A DNA stretch of 64,000 nucleotides from JAPHTQ01 sp050302275. Lineage in GTDB: Bacteria > Pseudomonadota > Gammaproteobacteria > Thiohalomonadales > Thiohalomonadaceae. The notes beneath the pieces are model-generated. The model did not search any database. It worked only from the letters and a program-made list of their open reading frames with translations, and had not been told where the DNA came from. Position 1 is the first letter of the stretch. The number at the start of each line of letters is the position of its first letter. Made by a program: the position numbers and the translations under genes. Shown here in pieces: positions 18,434 to 26,644 of this stretch. Where the stretch lies: positions 1 through 64,000 of the forward strand of contig JBNLAT010000009.1 of assembly GCA_050302275.1 (NCBI GenBank), written 5' to 3'.

Positions 18434-19534
18434 ATGGCGTCGACACATATTCTCCAAATCGAAGAGCTTCTGCAGCCGATCTCTGAAGAATCTCCAGCAG
18501 GCAGCGATATCAGGGAAGACCCGTCAGCGACCTCCCCCTATTCTCAGATTAAAGATGCACGCAGTGCAGCACGCTCTGCAGAACGCCAAAACCTTTTCGA
18601 TAAGGACAACAGTGAAGCAGCCGATCATTGGCGAAAAATTGCTGAGTTGGCACCTGACATCATTCAGAATCAAGCCAAGGATTTGGAAGTAGCGAGCTGG
18701 CTCACCGAATCCCTAGTAAGAAGGTATGGATTCCAGGGGCTTCGTGATGGCTTCAAGCTAATTCATGGTCTCATTGAGCAGTATTGGGATGATTTGTACC
18801 CAATGCCTGATGAGGACGGAATAGAGACCAGAGTTGCATCCCTGACTGGACTTAACGGTGAAGGGGCTGAAGGAGTTTTAATAGCCCCTATTCGTAACGT
18901 CGAAATCACAGAAGGACATGAGCCCGGTCCATTCACTTACTGGCAATACCAGCAGGTTCTTGAACTCGAAAAAATTGCTGACCCTGATGCCAGAATGGAA
19001 AAAGGCGCCAAGCTTGGTTATGGCAACGACGATATTGAATCCGCAGTCTCGAATTCCAGTACCGAGTTTTTCGTTAATCTACGTGACGACATAACTGAAT
19101 CGATAGACACTTACCGTCAAATAAGTGCGCTTCTTGATGAACACTGCGGGACAAATGACTCACCGCCTACTAGCAACATCATCAACATCCTCAACGAATG
19201 TGTCGGTGCCATCAGTCATATCGCACAGCACAAGTTCCCTGTTGATGAAGAAGTTAGTGAGGAGGGAGCATCAGAAGAGACAGGGAGTAACACAGGTACT
19301 TCTGCCGCGAGCGGGCCTATCAAAAGTCGTGAAGACGCCTTCAAGAAACTTATTGAAATATCAGAGTTTTTCCGCAAAACGGAGCCTCACTCGCCTATCT
19401 CTTACATGATCCAACGCACAGTTAAGTGGGGCTCGCTACCCCTTGATGATCTAATTAGAGAACTGATACCAGACTCTTCCGCCAGGGACTTCTATGGTTC
19501 CCTGACGGGGGTTGCTATATCCGATGATGATTAA
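18434..19534 (+). CDS. tssA: T6SS protein TssA (ImpA N-terminal family)
   Basis: A 366-aa protein. The ImpA N-terminal domain includes LLQPISEESPAGSDIREDP and a WLTESLVRRYGFQGLRDGFKL-like core. A Glu/Ser/Thr-rich linker (~275-300) leads to the short C-terminal domain EFFRKTEPHSPISYMIQRT and the family ending SLPLDDLIRELI. TssA caps and organises tube and sheath polymerisation. It is the first gene of the plus-strand arm and tssB follows after 23 bp. Length is that of the short TssA class. Confidence 0.93.
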   Translation: MASTHILQIEELLQPISEESPAGSDIREDPSATSPYSQIKDARSAARSAERQNLFDKDNSEAADHWRKIAELAPDIIQNQAKDLEVASWLTESLVRRYGFQGLRDGFKLIHGLIEQYWDDLYPMPDEDGIETRVASLTGLNGEGAEGVLIAPIRNVEITEGHEPGPFTYWQYQQVLELEKIADPDARMEKGAKLGYGNDDIESAVSNSSTEFFVNLRDDITESIDTYRQISALLDEHCGTNDSPPTSNIINILNECVGAISHIAQHKFPVDEEVSEEGASEETGSNTGTSAASGPIKSREDAFKKLIEISEFFRKTEPHSPISYMIQRTVKWGSLPLDDLIRELIPDSSARDFYGSLTGVAISDDD

Positions 19535-19557
19535 CGATTTCATGAAGAGGACAAGTC

Positions 19558-20076
19558 ATGGCCGATAGCATTCACGACAAACTTAAGCGCGTTAGAAAGC
19601 CGCGCGTACATATCACATACGATGTTGAGACAAATGGTGCCATCCAGGAAAAGGAGATTCCTTTTGTCATGGGTATCATGGGCGACTACTCTGGCGATAA
19701 CGTCGACAACAAGAAAGCCCTCAAAGATCGTAAATTTTCACAAATCGATCGTGATAACTTCAATGAAGTTATGAGCAATGTGTCACCGCAACTCAGCATG
19801 AAAGTAGAAAACACGCTGGAAGCGGATGGCAGTGAAATGGGCGTGGATCTCAAGTTCAAGACAATGGAAGACTTCGAACCGCACAAGATTGTCGAGAACG
19901 TAGAACCACTCAAGAAGCTCATGGAAACCAGGAACAAATTGCGTGATCTTCTAACCAAGGCAGATCGTTCAGACAAACTTGAAAGTCTGTTGGAAGAAGT
20001 GTTGAGCAGTACCGACGCCCTCGCCGAACTTCAGGGAGAACTTGGTACTGATGAAGACAAGGGAGATGACAAGTAA
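19558..20076 (+). CDS. tssB: T6SS sheath small subunit TssB (VipA)
   Basis: A 172-aa protein with KLKRVRKPRVHITYDVET at the N-terminus, PFVMGIMGDYSG, DRDNFNEVM and a C-terminal helical region LRDLLTKADRSDKLESLL. It pairs with TssC to form the contractile sheath recycled by ClpV. A ribosome-binding GAGGACA lies before the ATG. The tssC start overlaps the stop (TAATG at 20076). Confidence 0.96.
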   Translation: MADSIHDKLKRVRKPRVHITYDVETNGAIQEKEIPFVMGIMGDYSGDNVDNKKALKDRKFSQIDRDNFNEVMSNVSPQLSMKVENTLEADGSEMGVDLKFKTMEDFEPHKIVENVEPLKKLMETRNKLRDLLTKADRSDKLESLLEEVLSSTDALAELQGELGTDEDKGDDK

Positions 20077-21563
20077 TGGCTAAATCCGAGAAAAGTCAGG
20101 CGCAAGAAGCAGAAGCCCAGGAGAAAGTCAGTTTCCTTGAGCAGGCTATAAGCGCAACAAAGCAGACCAGCCGTGATGAGACGGAAGAACTGCTTAAAAC
20201 CTTAACCAGAGAAGCGATGAGCGGTACAGTAAAGTGGGACAACAACTTGACTGTTACCATCAACAACGCTATCGGCGCTATCGATAAAGCGCTTTCCAAA
20301 CAGCTATCTGCAATCATGCATCATGACAAGTTCCAGAAGCTGGAAGGCTCATGGCGTGGCCTGAACCACCTTGTCATGAACAGTGAAACTAGCTCCGGTC
20401 TTAAGCTCCGTATGCTGAACATCAGCAAAAAAGAGCTTACCAAGGACCTAGAAAAAGCTGTTGAATTCGACCAAAGCCAGATCTTCAAAAAAATCTATGA
20501 AAGTGAGTTTGGCACAGCAGGTGGTGAGCCCTACTCTGCAATCATCGGTGACTACGAGTTTACCAGCCACCCTGATGACATGAGCATGCTGACCAATATG
20601 TCCAATGTCGCTGCGGCAGGATTCTGCCCATTCATTTCTGCGGCAAGCCCAGAGATGTTTGGTTTTGACAGCTTCACTGAACTCTCTAAACCGCGTGACC
20701 TTGAGAAAATCTTCGATTCTGCTGAATACATTAAGTGGAGAAGCTTCCGCGACAGTGAAGACTCTCGTTTCGTAACCCTGACGATGCCTCGTGTACTTGC
20801 GCGTGTACCGTATGGCCAGGACACTAAGCCTATCGAAGCATTCAACTTTGAAGAAGCAGGTCTTGACGAAAACGGTCGCCAGGTAGAGTGTGATCACGAT
20901 GATTACTGCTGGATGAACGCAGCCTATGCCATGGGCACTACACTCACCCGTTCCTATGCCGAGTATGGTTGGTGCACTAGCATCCGCGGCGCAGAAGGTG
21001 GTGGTAAAGTAGAAGGCCTGCCAAGTCATGTCTTCATCAGTGATGATGGTGATGCAGACCAGAAATGTCCTACAGAAATCGGTATCACTGACCGCCGTGA
21101 AGCAGAACTGAGCAAGCTGGGATTCCTGCCGCTGTGTCATTATAAGAATACCGACTACGCGGTATTTTTTGGTGCACAGACGACACAAAAACCCAAGAAA
21201 TTTGATGATCCAACTGCAACGGCAAATGCTGCAATTTCTGCAAGGCTTCCGTACATCATGGCAACCTCACGTATTGCTCATTACTTGAAAGTCATGGCTC
21301 GCGACAAGATCGGTTCATTCATGGAAGCTGGCGATGCTGAAGAATGGCTCAATCGCTGGATTTCTGGCTATGTCAATGCAAGCCCTGGCGCCAGTGCAGA
21401 GATGAAGGCACGCTTCCCACTGGCTGAGGCAAGCGTTCAGGTTAAGGAAGTACCGGGTCAGCCTGGCGTATTCAGCGCAGTAGCGTGGATGCGTCCATGG
21501 TTGCAGATGGAAGAACTGAGCGCATCAATGAGGCTCGTTGCTAGCATTCCGAAATCCGGTTGA
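20076..21563 (+). CDS. tssC: T6SS sheath large subunit TssC (VipB)
   Basis: A 495-aa canonical TssC. Core motifs are KLEGSWRGLNHLV, EFGTAGGEPYSAIIGDYEF, FISAASPEMFGF, YIKWRSFRDSEDSRFV, NAAYAMGTTL and the C-terminal MRPWLQMEELSASMRLVA. It forms the sheath with TssB. A strong Rho-independent terminator follows directly, so the tssA-tssB-tssC unit can end here. By eye the codon usage is more regular than in the paralogue that follows, as expected for a highly expressed structural protein. Confidence 0.97.
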   Translation: MAKSEKSQAQEAEAQEKVSFLEQAISATKQTSRDETEELLKTLTREAMSGTVKWDNNLTVTINNAIGAIDKALSKQLSAIMHHDKFQKLEGSWRGLNHLVMNSETSSGLKLRMLNISKKELTKDLEKAVEFDQSQIFKKIYESEFGTAGGEPYSAIIGDYEFTSHPDDMSMLTNMSNVAAAGFCPFISAASPEMFGFDSFTELSKPRDLEKIFDSAEYIKWRSFRDSEDSRFVTLTMPRVLARVPYGQDTKPIEAFNFEEAGLDENGRQVECDHDDYCWMNAAYAMGTTLTRSYAEYGWCTSIRGAEGGGKVEGLPSHVFISDDGDADQKCPTEIGITDRREAELSKLGFLPLCHYKNTDYAVFFGAQTTQKPKKFDDPTATANAAISARLPYIMATSRIAHYLKVMARDKIGSFMEAGDAEEWLNRWISGYVNASPGASAEMKARFPLAEASVQVKEVPGQPGVFSAVAWMRPWLQMEELSASMRLVASIPKSG

Positions 21564-21583
21564 TCTCGCTCGTCAACTTATAC

Positions 21584-21620
21584 AAAAACCGTATCGTTTA
21601 GATACGGTTTTTGTTTTTAT
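21584..21620 (+). terminator. Rho-independent terminator after tssC
   Basis: Twelve-base arms, AAAAACCGTATC at 21584-21595 and GATACGGTTTTT at 21601-21612, pair perfectly around a GTTTA loop and run into GTTTTTAT. This is the clearest terminator in the window. It separates the tssABC genes from the second tssC and the baseplate genes, so sheath subunits may be made in excess or the downstream genes may rely on read-through or their own promoter. Confidence 0.9.
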
Positions 21621-21705
21621 ATGTTCACTTAGAGATAGAATCGCTCAATTCTAAATCACTTCAAGGAACTGTGCAGCTACACTCCTGTCAGGAACTGAAT
21701 GTAAA

Positions 21706-23196
21706 ATGGAAGCTATAAGGGATCATGAAACGAATATTGAGAGCTTGTGCTCCAGATCTTCTTATATAACAAATATCCAACAGTTCCTACGCGAGATAGA
21801 CTACCAGAAAGCACTCTCGTTCTGGCTGCGCGAATATAGCAACAAAGAAAATCTTAACTCACCTGAAGACATAATCGTCGCTATACAACGTTCGATAGCT
21901 GATATCGAACACATGATCAATGATCAAATAAATGCAATTATTCATCACAAGAGATTTCAGGCATTAGAAGCTTCATGGCGAGGTTTGTGGTACCTCGCAG
22001 TTCAGGCTGAAGGCACGAAGAATATTAAGCTTAAATTTCTTGATATCAGTTGGGCTGAGCTTTCACGTGATCTAGGCAAGGCGCTTGAATTCGATCACAG
22101 CCAACTCTTTCATAAGATCTATAGCGAAGAATACGGTACCCCTGGCGGCGAACCTTACGGTATTTTGATCGGTGATTATGAAGTTAGTCACAAACCCTCT
22201 GCCTCACATAAATATGATGATATTGCCACGCTAGAAGGCATGGCACAGATCGCTGCAGCTGCATTTGCACCATTTATTACATCAGCAGCACCCGAGTTAT
22301 TTGGTATTGACGACTTTACTACCTTGGGGCAGCCACTGAATCTTCATGAAATATTCTCACAAACTGAATATATTAAATGGCGAGCTATTCGCAATAAAGC
22401 CGATATGCGCTTTGTCGGCCTAACGCTTCCTCATATATTGATGCGCCTCCCCTACCGAAAAACACCCGGAAGCTATAAAGGCGTATTCTTTTATGAACAT
22501 GGTGTTACAAAGAGTCATACCAACTACTGCTGGGGTAATGCTGCATATGCATTCGCAGCAATTCTCATACGTGAATTTGCAAACGTCGGCTGGTTTGGTC
22601 ACATAAGAGGTGTACCAAGAAACCAAATTGGCGGCGGTCTTCTCGCCAATCTCCCCTGTGATTATTTTGATACGGACTCGGATAATATTGCGCAAAAACC
22701 TGTGACTGATGTCATCGTTACAGATATAAAAGAACGCGAATTAAGCGACCTCGGTTTTATCCCGCTTTGCCAGTGTTACGACACGCCATTTGCTGCTTTT
22801 TATGGAAATCAATCTGTTCACAAACCAGCACGCCTATCCAAGCGAGAAGATAGCATTAACGCCAAGTTGGCAGCCATGTTACAACATGTATTGTGCGCAT
22901 CACGTATCGCTCATTATATAAAAGTTATCATCCGCGACAGAATCGGCACATTCATGACAGCTGATGAGTGTGAGGACTATTTGCGTGAGTGGCTATTCAA
23001 ATACACAACTGGTAGAGAAGACCTTGATTGGGAAGAGCAAGCAAGGTATCCATTGCGTGAAGCAAAAGTTGAAGTAAAAGAACACCCGGGAAAACCCGGT
23101 GAATTCTTTGCTACCATTTATCTGCGTCCGCATTATCAACTCGACCATATGGTCTCAGAAATCGAACTCGCAACCGAGCTTGCACAAACGACCTAG
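21706..23196 (+). CDS. Second TssC-like sheath protein (ImpD-type paralogue)
   Basis: A 496-aa paralogue of the upstream TssC over its whole length. Shared motifs include ALEASWRGLWYLA, EYGTPGGEPYGILIGDYE, FITSAAPELFGI, YIKWRAIRNKADMRFVGL, SRIAHYIKV and the ending PHYQLDHMVSEIELA. There is no matching second TssB. Loci with both ImpC and ImpD carry such a pair. The gene begins after the tssC terminator and is followed 9 bp later by tssE, so it travels with the baseplate genes. It may act at one end of the sheath rather than as bulk subunit; this is inference. Confidence 0.88.
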   Translation: MEAIRDHETNIESLCSRSSYITNIQQFLREIDYQKALSFWLREYSNKENLNSPEDIIVAIQRSIADIEHMINDQINAIIHHKRFQALEASWRGLWYLAVQAEGTKNIKLKFLDISWAELSRDLGKALEFDHSQLFHKIYSEEYGTPGGEPYGILIGDYEVSHKPSASHKYDDIATLEGMAQIAAAAFAPFITSAAPELFGIDDFTTLGQPLNLHEIFSQTEYIKWRAIRNKADMRFVGLTLPHILMRLPYRKTPGSYKGVFFYEHGVTKSHTNYCWGNAAYAFAAILIREFANVGWFGHIRGVPRNQIGGGLLANLPCDYFDTDSDNIAQKPVTDVIVTDIKERELSDLGFIPLCQCYDTPFAAFYGNQSVHKPARLSKREDSINAKLAAMLQHVLCASRIAHYIKVIIRDRIGTFMTADECEDYLREWLFKYTTGREDLDWEEQARYPLREAKVEVKEHPGKPGEFFATIYLRPHYQLDHMVSEIELATELAQTT

Positions 23197-23205
23197 TAGA
23201 CAGTT

Positions 23206-23703
23206 ATGGCCAGAGTTGATAAATCAAAGAAGCTTCGACCATCTATTCTTGACCGGCTCCTGGATAATGAGCCTGGAAGCGCAATGGATAGAGACCCCGA
23301 TCAACATCACAAACTTAAACAACTACGAGATAGTGTACGTCGCGATCTGGAAAACATGCTGAACACACGATTTCGTATGGTTGAACCTTCGAAAGAGTAT
23401 CCGGAACTTAAAAAGTCACTGCTAAATTATGGGTTACCTGATCTTGCCACAATAAATATTTTCGACAAGATAAGACGCCAGGAATTTATAGATCACCTTG
23501 AAACACTGTTGACTGAGTTCGAACCAAGATTCAAGTCCGTGAAAATAAGCTTCATGGAAAACAAAAACACTGCGGACAAAACACTTAGATTCAAAATTGA
23601 TGCTGTCTTATACGCTGATCCTTCACCCGAGGTCGTCGTGTTTGACTCAACGCTAGAGCCAGTTACCAGAACCGTTAACGTAGAAGACACAAATTATGGC
23701 TGA
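23206..23703 (+). CDS. tssE: T6SS baseplate protein TssE (gp25-like)
   Basis: A 165-aa gp25/lysozyme-like protein. It contains PSILDRLLDNEP at the N-terminus, LRDSVRRDLENMLNTR, a LLNYGLPDL motif and FEPRFKSVKISFME. TssE is a wedge component of the baseplate with TssF, TssG and TssK. The stop overlaps the tssF start (ATGGCTGA, 23696-23703). Length is normal. Confidence 0.95.
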   Translation: MARVDKSKKLRPSILDRLLDNEPGSAMDRDPDQHHKLKQLRDSVRRDLENMLNTRFRMVEPSKEYPELKKSLLNYGLPDLATINIFDKIRRQEFIDHLETLLTEFEPRFKSVKISFMENKNTADKTLRFKIDAVLYADPSPEVVVFDSTLEPVTRTVNVEDTNYG

Positions 23704-25531
23704 CGAATTACTCCCTTACTACGAAAAAGAACTGGCATTCATCAGGCAAATGGGTGCTGAATTTGCTAACGAACATCCAAAAATAGCTGGAAGACTGGGT
23801 ATTAACTCTGAAACTATCGAAGACCCTCATGTTTCTCGGTTAATAGAAAGCTTTGCCTACTTGAATGCACGCATACAGCACAAACTCGACGATGATTTCC
23901 CGGAATTAAGTGATGCACTTCTGGAAGTCATCTTCCCTCATTATCAGCGCCCAATACCTTCAATGAGTATTGTGCAATTCGAAGCTGATCGTGAAAAGCT
24001 CGATAGCGAATACCATGTTGACAAAGGCACCTTGCTCGAAACCGAACAGTTTCAGGGCGAGACATGTCGGTTTTCCACTATCTATGACACAGATTTACTA
24101 CCATTAAAATTAAGCAAGGCCACGCTGCTCGGCAGACCATTTAATACCCCTGGTTCGAAATCGCAAAAAGGTGCAGGAGGTGTTCTAAGACTGTCATTTG
24201 AGACCTTCAACGAAGAAATATTAGTCAGCGACGTCCGACCTGACAGAATTCGTCTATACCTCAAGGGCCAACCACAACATATAAATCCTCTATACAAGAT
24301 GCTACTCAACGAATGTCATGGACTCGTTATGGTAACATCTGAAGATGACCCGCATCCGATATATTTAGCTCCAACTTGTATCAAATCTGTGGGCTTTGCA
24401 GAAAACGAGGGGCTGCTACCATATCCAGCAGCATCTTTTAAAGGCTACAGGCTACTTACAGAGTATTTTGCATTTCCAGAAAAATTCATGTTTATTGATT
24501 TAGCTGGGTTCGCTGGAAAAATTCCGGAAACAGCCGAGAGAAATCTGGAATTTTACATCTATCTCAGTAGTTCTGATGTGGAGCTTGAGCATAATATATC
24601 CGAAAACACTTTCCAGCTTGGCTGCACACCAGTTATAAATCTTTTTTCACATCGTGCCGATCCTATAAAACTTGAGCACACTCAGACTGAGTATCAAATC
24701 ATTCCTGATGCCAGACGCCCTGTTGGTTATGAAGTCTATTCAGTCGACAAGGTCATTGCGTCAAACTCAGCTGGCCTCAAAGAGAAATACCTGCCTCTAT
24801 ATGGCATCGATCACAAGCATCAAGAAAGTGACACACATGCCTATTGGTTCCCAAGGCGACGTAGCGCGAAGTTGGGTACATATCAACGCGACGATGGTAC
24901 TGATGTGTTTCTCAGCCTGGTTGATCTACATTTCAACCCCAATAATCCTGATGACAGGACGCTAAATATAGAAACGACATGTTCAAATCGAGATCAACCC
25001 TCGAAGCTACCTTTTTCGGCAGACCAACCGAAGCTGATGGGTGTTGATATTGCTCCCCCATGTAAGCGTATAAAATGCCTAACACAACCAACGAACACCA
25101 TCAGACCATCACTGAGAAATAGTGCTCGTTGGCGCTTATTGTCACACTTAAATCTCAATCATTTATCTATAACAGGCCGTGACGACGCAACAACCGCTCT
25201 AAAAGAAATACTGCGTCTTTACGATTTCAAAGAGACCGCTATTAATCGTGCTCAAATTGAGTCCATATCCAAAATTAGCACTCGTGCAATCAGCGCTCCA
25301 TTATCAATCGATGGAAGAGCAACGCTATGTAGAGGGATAGAAATCGAAGTAGAGCTCGATGACACACAATTATCTGGGAGTAGCAGTTTCCTTTTCGCGA
25401 CAGTGCTTGAGCACTTCTTTGCACTATATTGCCCATTAAACTCATTCACACGTGTTCTGGTAAAATTAAAAAGTAAAGAAGGTTACCTAAAGAAATGTCC
25501 TCCGAGATCAGGCGAAAAAACCCTTCTGTAA
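23696..25531 (+). CDS. tssF: T6SS baseplate protein TssF
   Basis: A 611-aa protein with the family N-terminus LLPYYEKELAFIRQMGAEFA, PKIAGRLG and DPHVSRLIESFAYLNARIQ. The C-terminal part has RWRLLSHLNLNHLSI, GRATLCRGIEIEVELDD and LEHFFALYCPLNSFTRV. It binds TssG and builds the baseplate wedge. It overlaps tssE by 8 bp at the start and tssG by 37 bp at the end, so the three are translationally linked. Confidence 0.96.
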   Translation: MADELLPYYEKELAFIRQMGAEFANEHPKIAGRLGINSETIEDPHVSRLIESFAYLNARIQHKLDDDFPELSDALLEVIFPHYQRPIPSMSIVQFEADREKLDSEYHVDKGTLLETEQFQGETCRFSTIYDTDLLPLKLSKATLLGRPFNTPGSKSQKGAGGVLRLSFETFNEEILVSDVRPDRIRLYLKGQPQHINPLYKMLLNECHGLVMVTSEDDPHPIYLAPTCIKSVGFAENEGLLPYPAASFKGYRLLTEYFAFPEKFMFIDLAGFAGKIPETAERNLEFYIYLSSSDVELEHNISENTFQLGCTPVINLFSHRADPIKLEHTQTEYQIIPDARRPVGYEVYSVDKVIASNSAGLKEKYLPLYGIDHKHQESDTHAYWFPRRRSAKLGTYQRDDGTDVFLSLVDLHFNPNNPDDRTLNIETTCSNRDQPSKLPFSADQPKLMGVDIAPPCKRIKCLTQPTNTIRPSLRNSARWRLLSHLNLNHLSITGRDDATTALKEILRLYDFKETAINRAQIESISKISTRAISAPLSIDGRATLCRGIEIEVELDDTQLSGSSSFLFATVLEHFFALYCPLNSFTRVLVKLKSKEGYLKKCPPRSGEKTLL

Positions 25532-26610
25532 CGCAACAGTTACTGGAAGCACCAGAAAAGTACAGACTCCAGCAGGCGATTCGCATACTGGAGAGAGCTG
25601 CACATTATGCACAGTTAGATGATAAAGGGTCTTTCGCGACAAACCCTTTAGCGAGATTCACTCCTCCATCTAGTGAGTGCATACGATTAGCGACTAATAC
25701 AACACTCGCTTTTCCTGCCTCTGACATTTCAGGCATTGAGCGCACTGAGGGCAGCAAGCGAGCATCACAATGGAGTATAAAGGTTAATGCGCTAGGCCTC
25801 ACAGGCGCAATGGGAGTACTGCCTTACCACTATACTGAACTATTATTAAAGCGCGCCAAACAAAAGGACAACACAATACGTAAGTTTTTTGATTTATTTA
25901 ATCATAGAACAATCTCATTGTTTTCCCAGGCGTCGAACAAATACCAACTCCCAATCCAATATGAGCGCAGTCGTTTACACACCAGGAATAATGAACATAA
26001 CAATCACCACACAAACTCTCTTTTAGCCTTAATTGGCCTTGGCACAAAGGGACTAGAAAATCGTCTATTCACAAAAGACGAATCACTTTTATTCTACAGC
26101 GGCTTACTCAGCCAACGAGTTAGAACTGCGTCAGGCTTAAAGCAACTATTAAGCTCACATTTTAATATCCCTATTGAAATCGTGCAGTTTGTTGGGCAGT
26201 GGCAGGATCTAATTGATGACGTCAGAAGCAAGCTACCTGACAAATATAACCCGCAGGGTAGAAATGTTTGCCTTGGCCGTTCCGCCATGATAGGCAAATC
26301 TGGTTGGTTCGCTCAGGGAAAGATTCGTATCATTCTTGGCCCGCTAAACAAACAACAATTGCGCGAATTTTCACCAGGGACATCGTCATTAAAAGCACTC
26401 CATGAGTTAACACGTTTATATGTTGGATTGGAAAATGACTACGAACTCCTTATACGTGTCAGGAAATGTGACTTCCCTGAGAAGTTGGCACTAAGCAAAA
26501 CAAACTCACCTGTCGTAGGCTGGGATACAAGATTACCTTCCAGATCAAACCAGGTAACGAGCGAGGATGACACACTAGATATCTCGGTCTCATCTAGAAG
26601 ATTGGTATAG
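25495..26610 (+). CDS. tssG: T6SS baseplate protein TssG
   Basis: A 371-aa protein with the family features QQAIRILERAAHY, FTPPSSECIRLA, VNALGLTGAMGVLPYHYTELLL, FFDLFNHRTISLF and LLALIGLGTKGLENRL. The C-terminal segment has GRSAMIGKSGWFAQGKIRIILGP. It partners TssF in the baseplate. It starts inside the tssF gene at ATG 25495; clpV follows 34 bp after its stop with AAAAGGA as ribosome-binding site. Confidence 0.96.
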   Translation: MSSEIRRKNPSVTQQLLEAPEKYRLQQAIRILERAAHYAQLDDKGSFATNPLARFTPPSSECIRLATNTTLAFPASDISGIERTEGSKRASQWSIKVNALGLTGAMGVLPYHYTELLLKRAKQKDNTIRKFFDLFNHRTISLFSQASNKYQLPIQYERSRLHTRNNEHNNHHTNSLLALIGLGTKGLENRLFTKDESLLFYSGLLSQRVRTASGLKQLLSSHFNIPIEIVQFVGQWQDLIDDVRSKLPDKYNPQGRNVCLGRSAMIGKSGWFAQGKIRIILGPLNKQQLREFSPGTSSLKALHELTRLYVGLENDYELLIRVRKCDFPEKLALSKTNSPVVGWDTRLPSRSNQVTSEDDTLDISVSSRRLV

Positions 26611-26644
26611 CAGTTCAATATTAATAGAAAAGGATGCACATAGA

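Noticed and set aside
20448..21188. Long open frame (246 codons) on the minus strand inside tssC
   Set aside because: It lies fully antisense to a strongly supported tssC, has Cys-rich low-complexity composition unlike a real protein, and has no ribosome-binding site.
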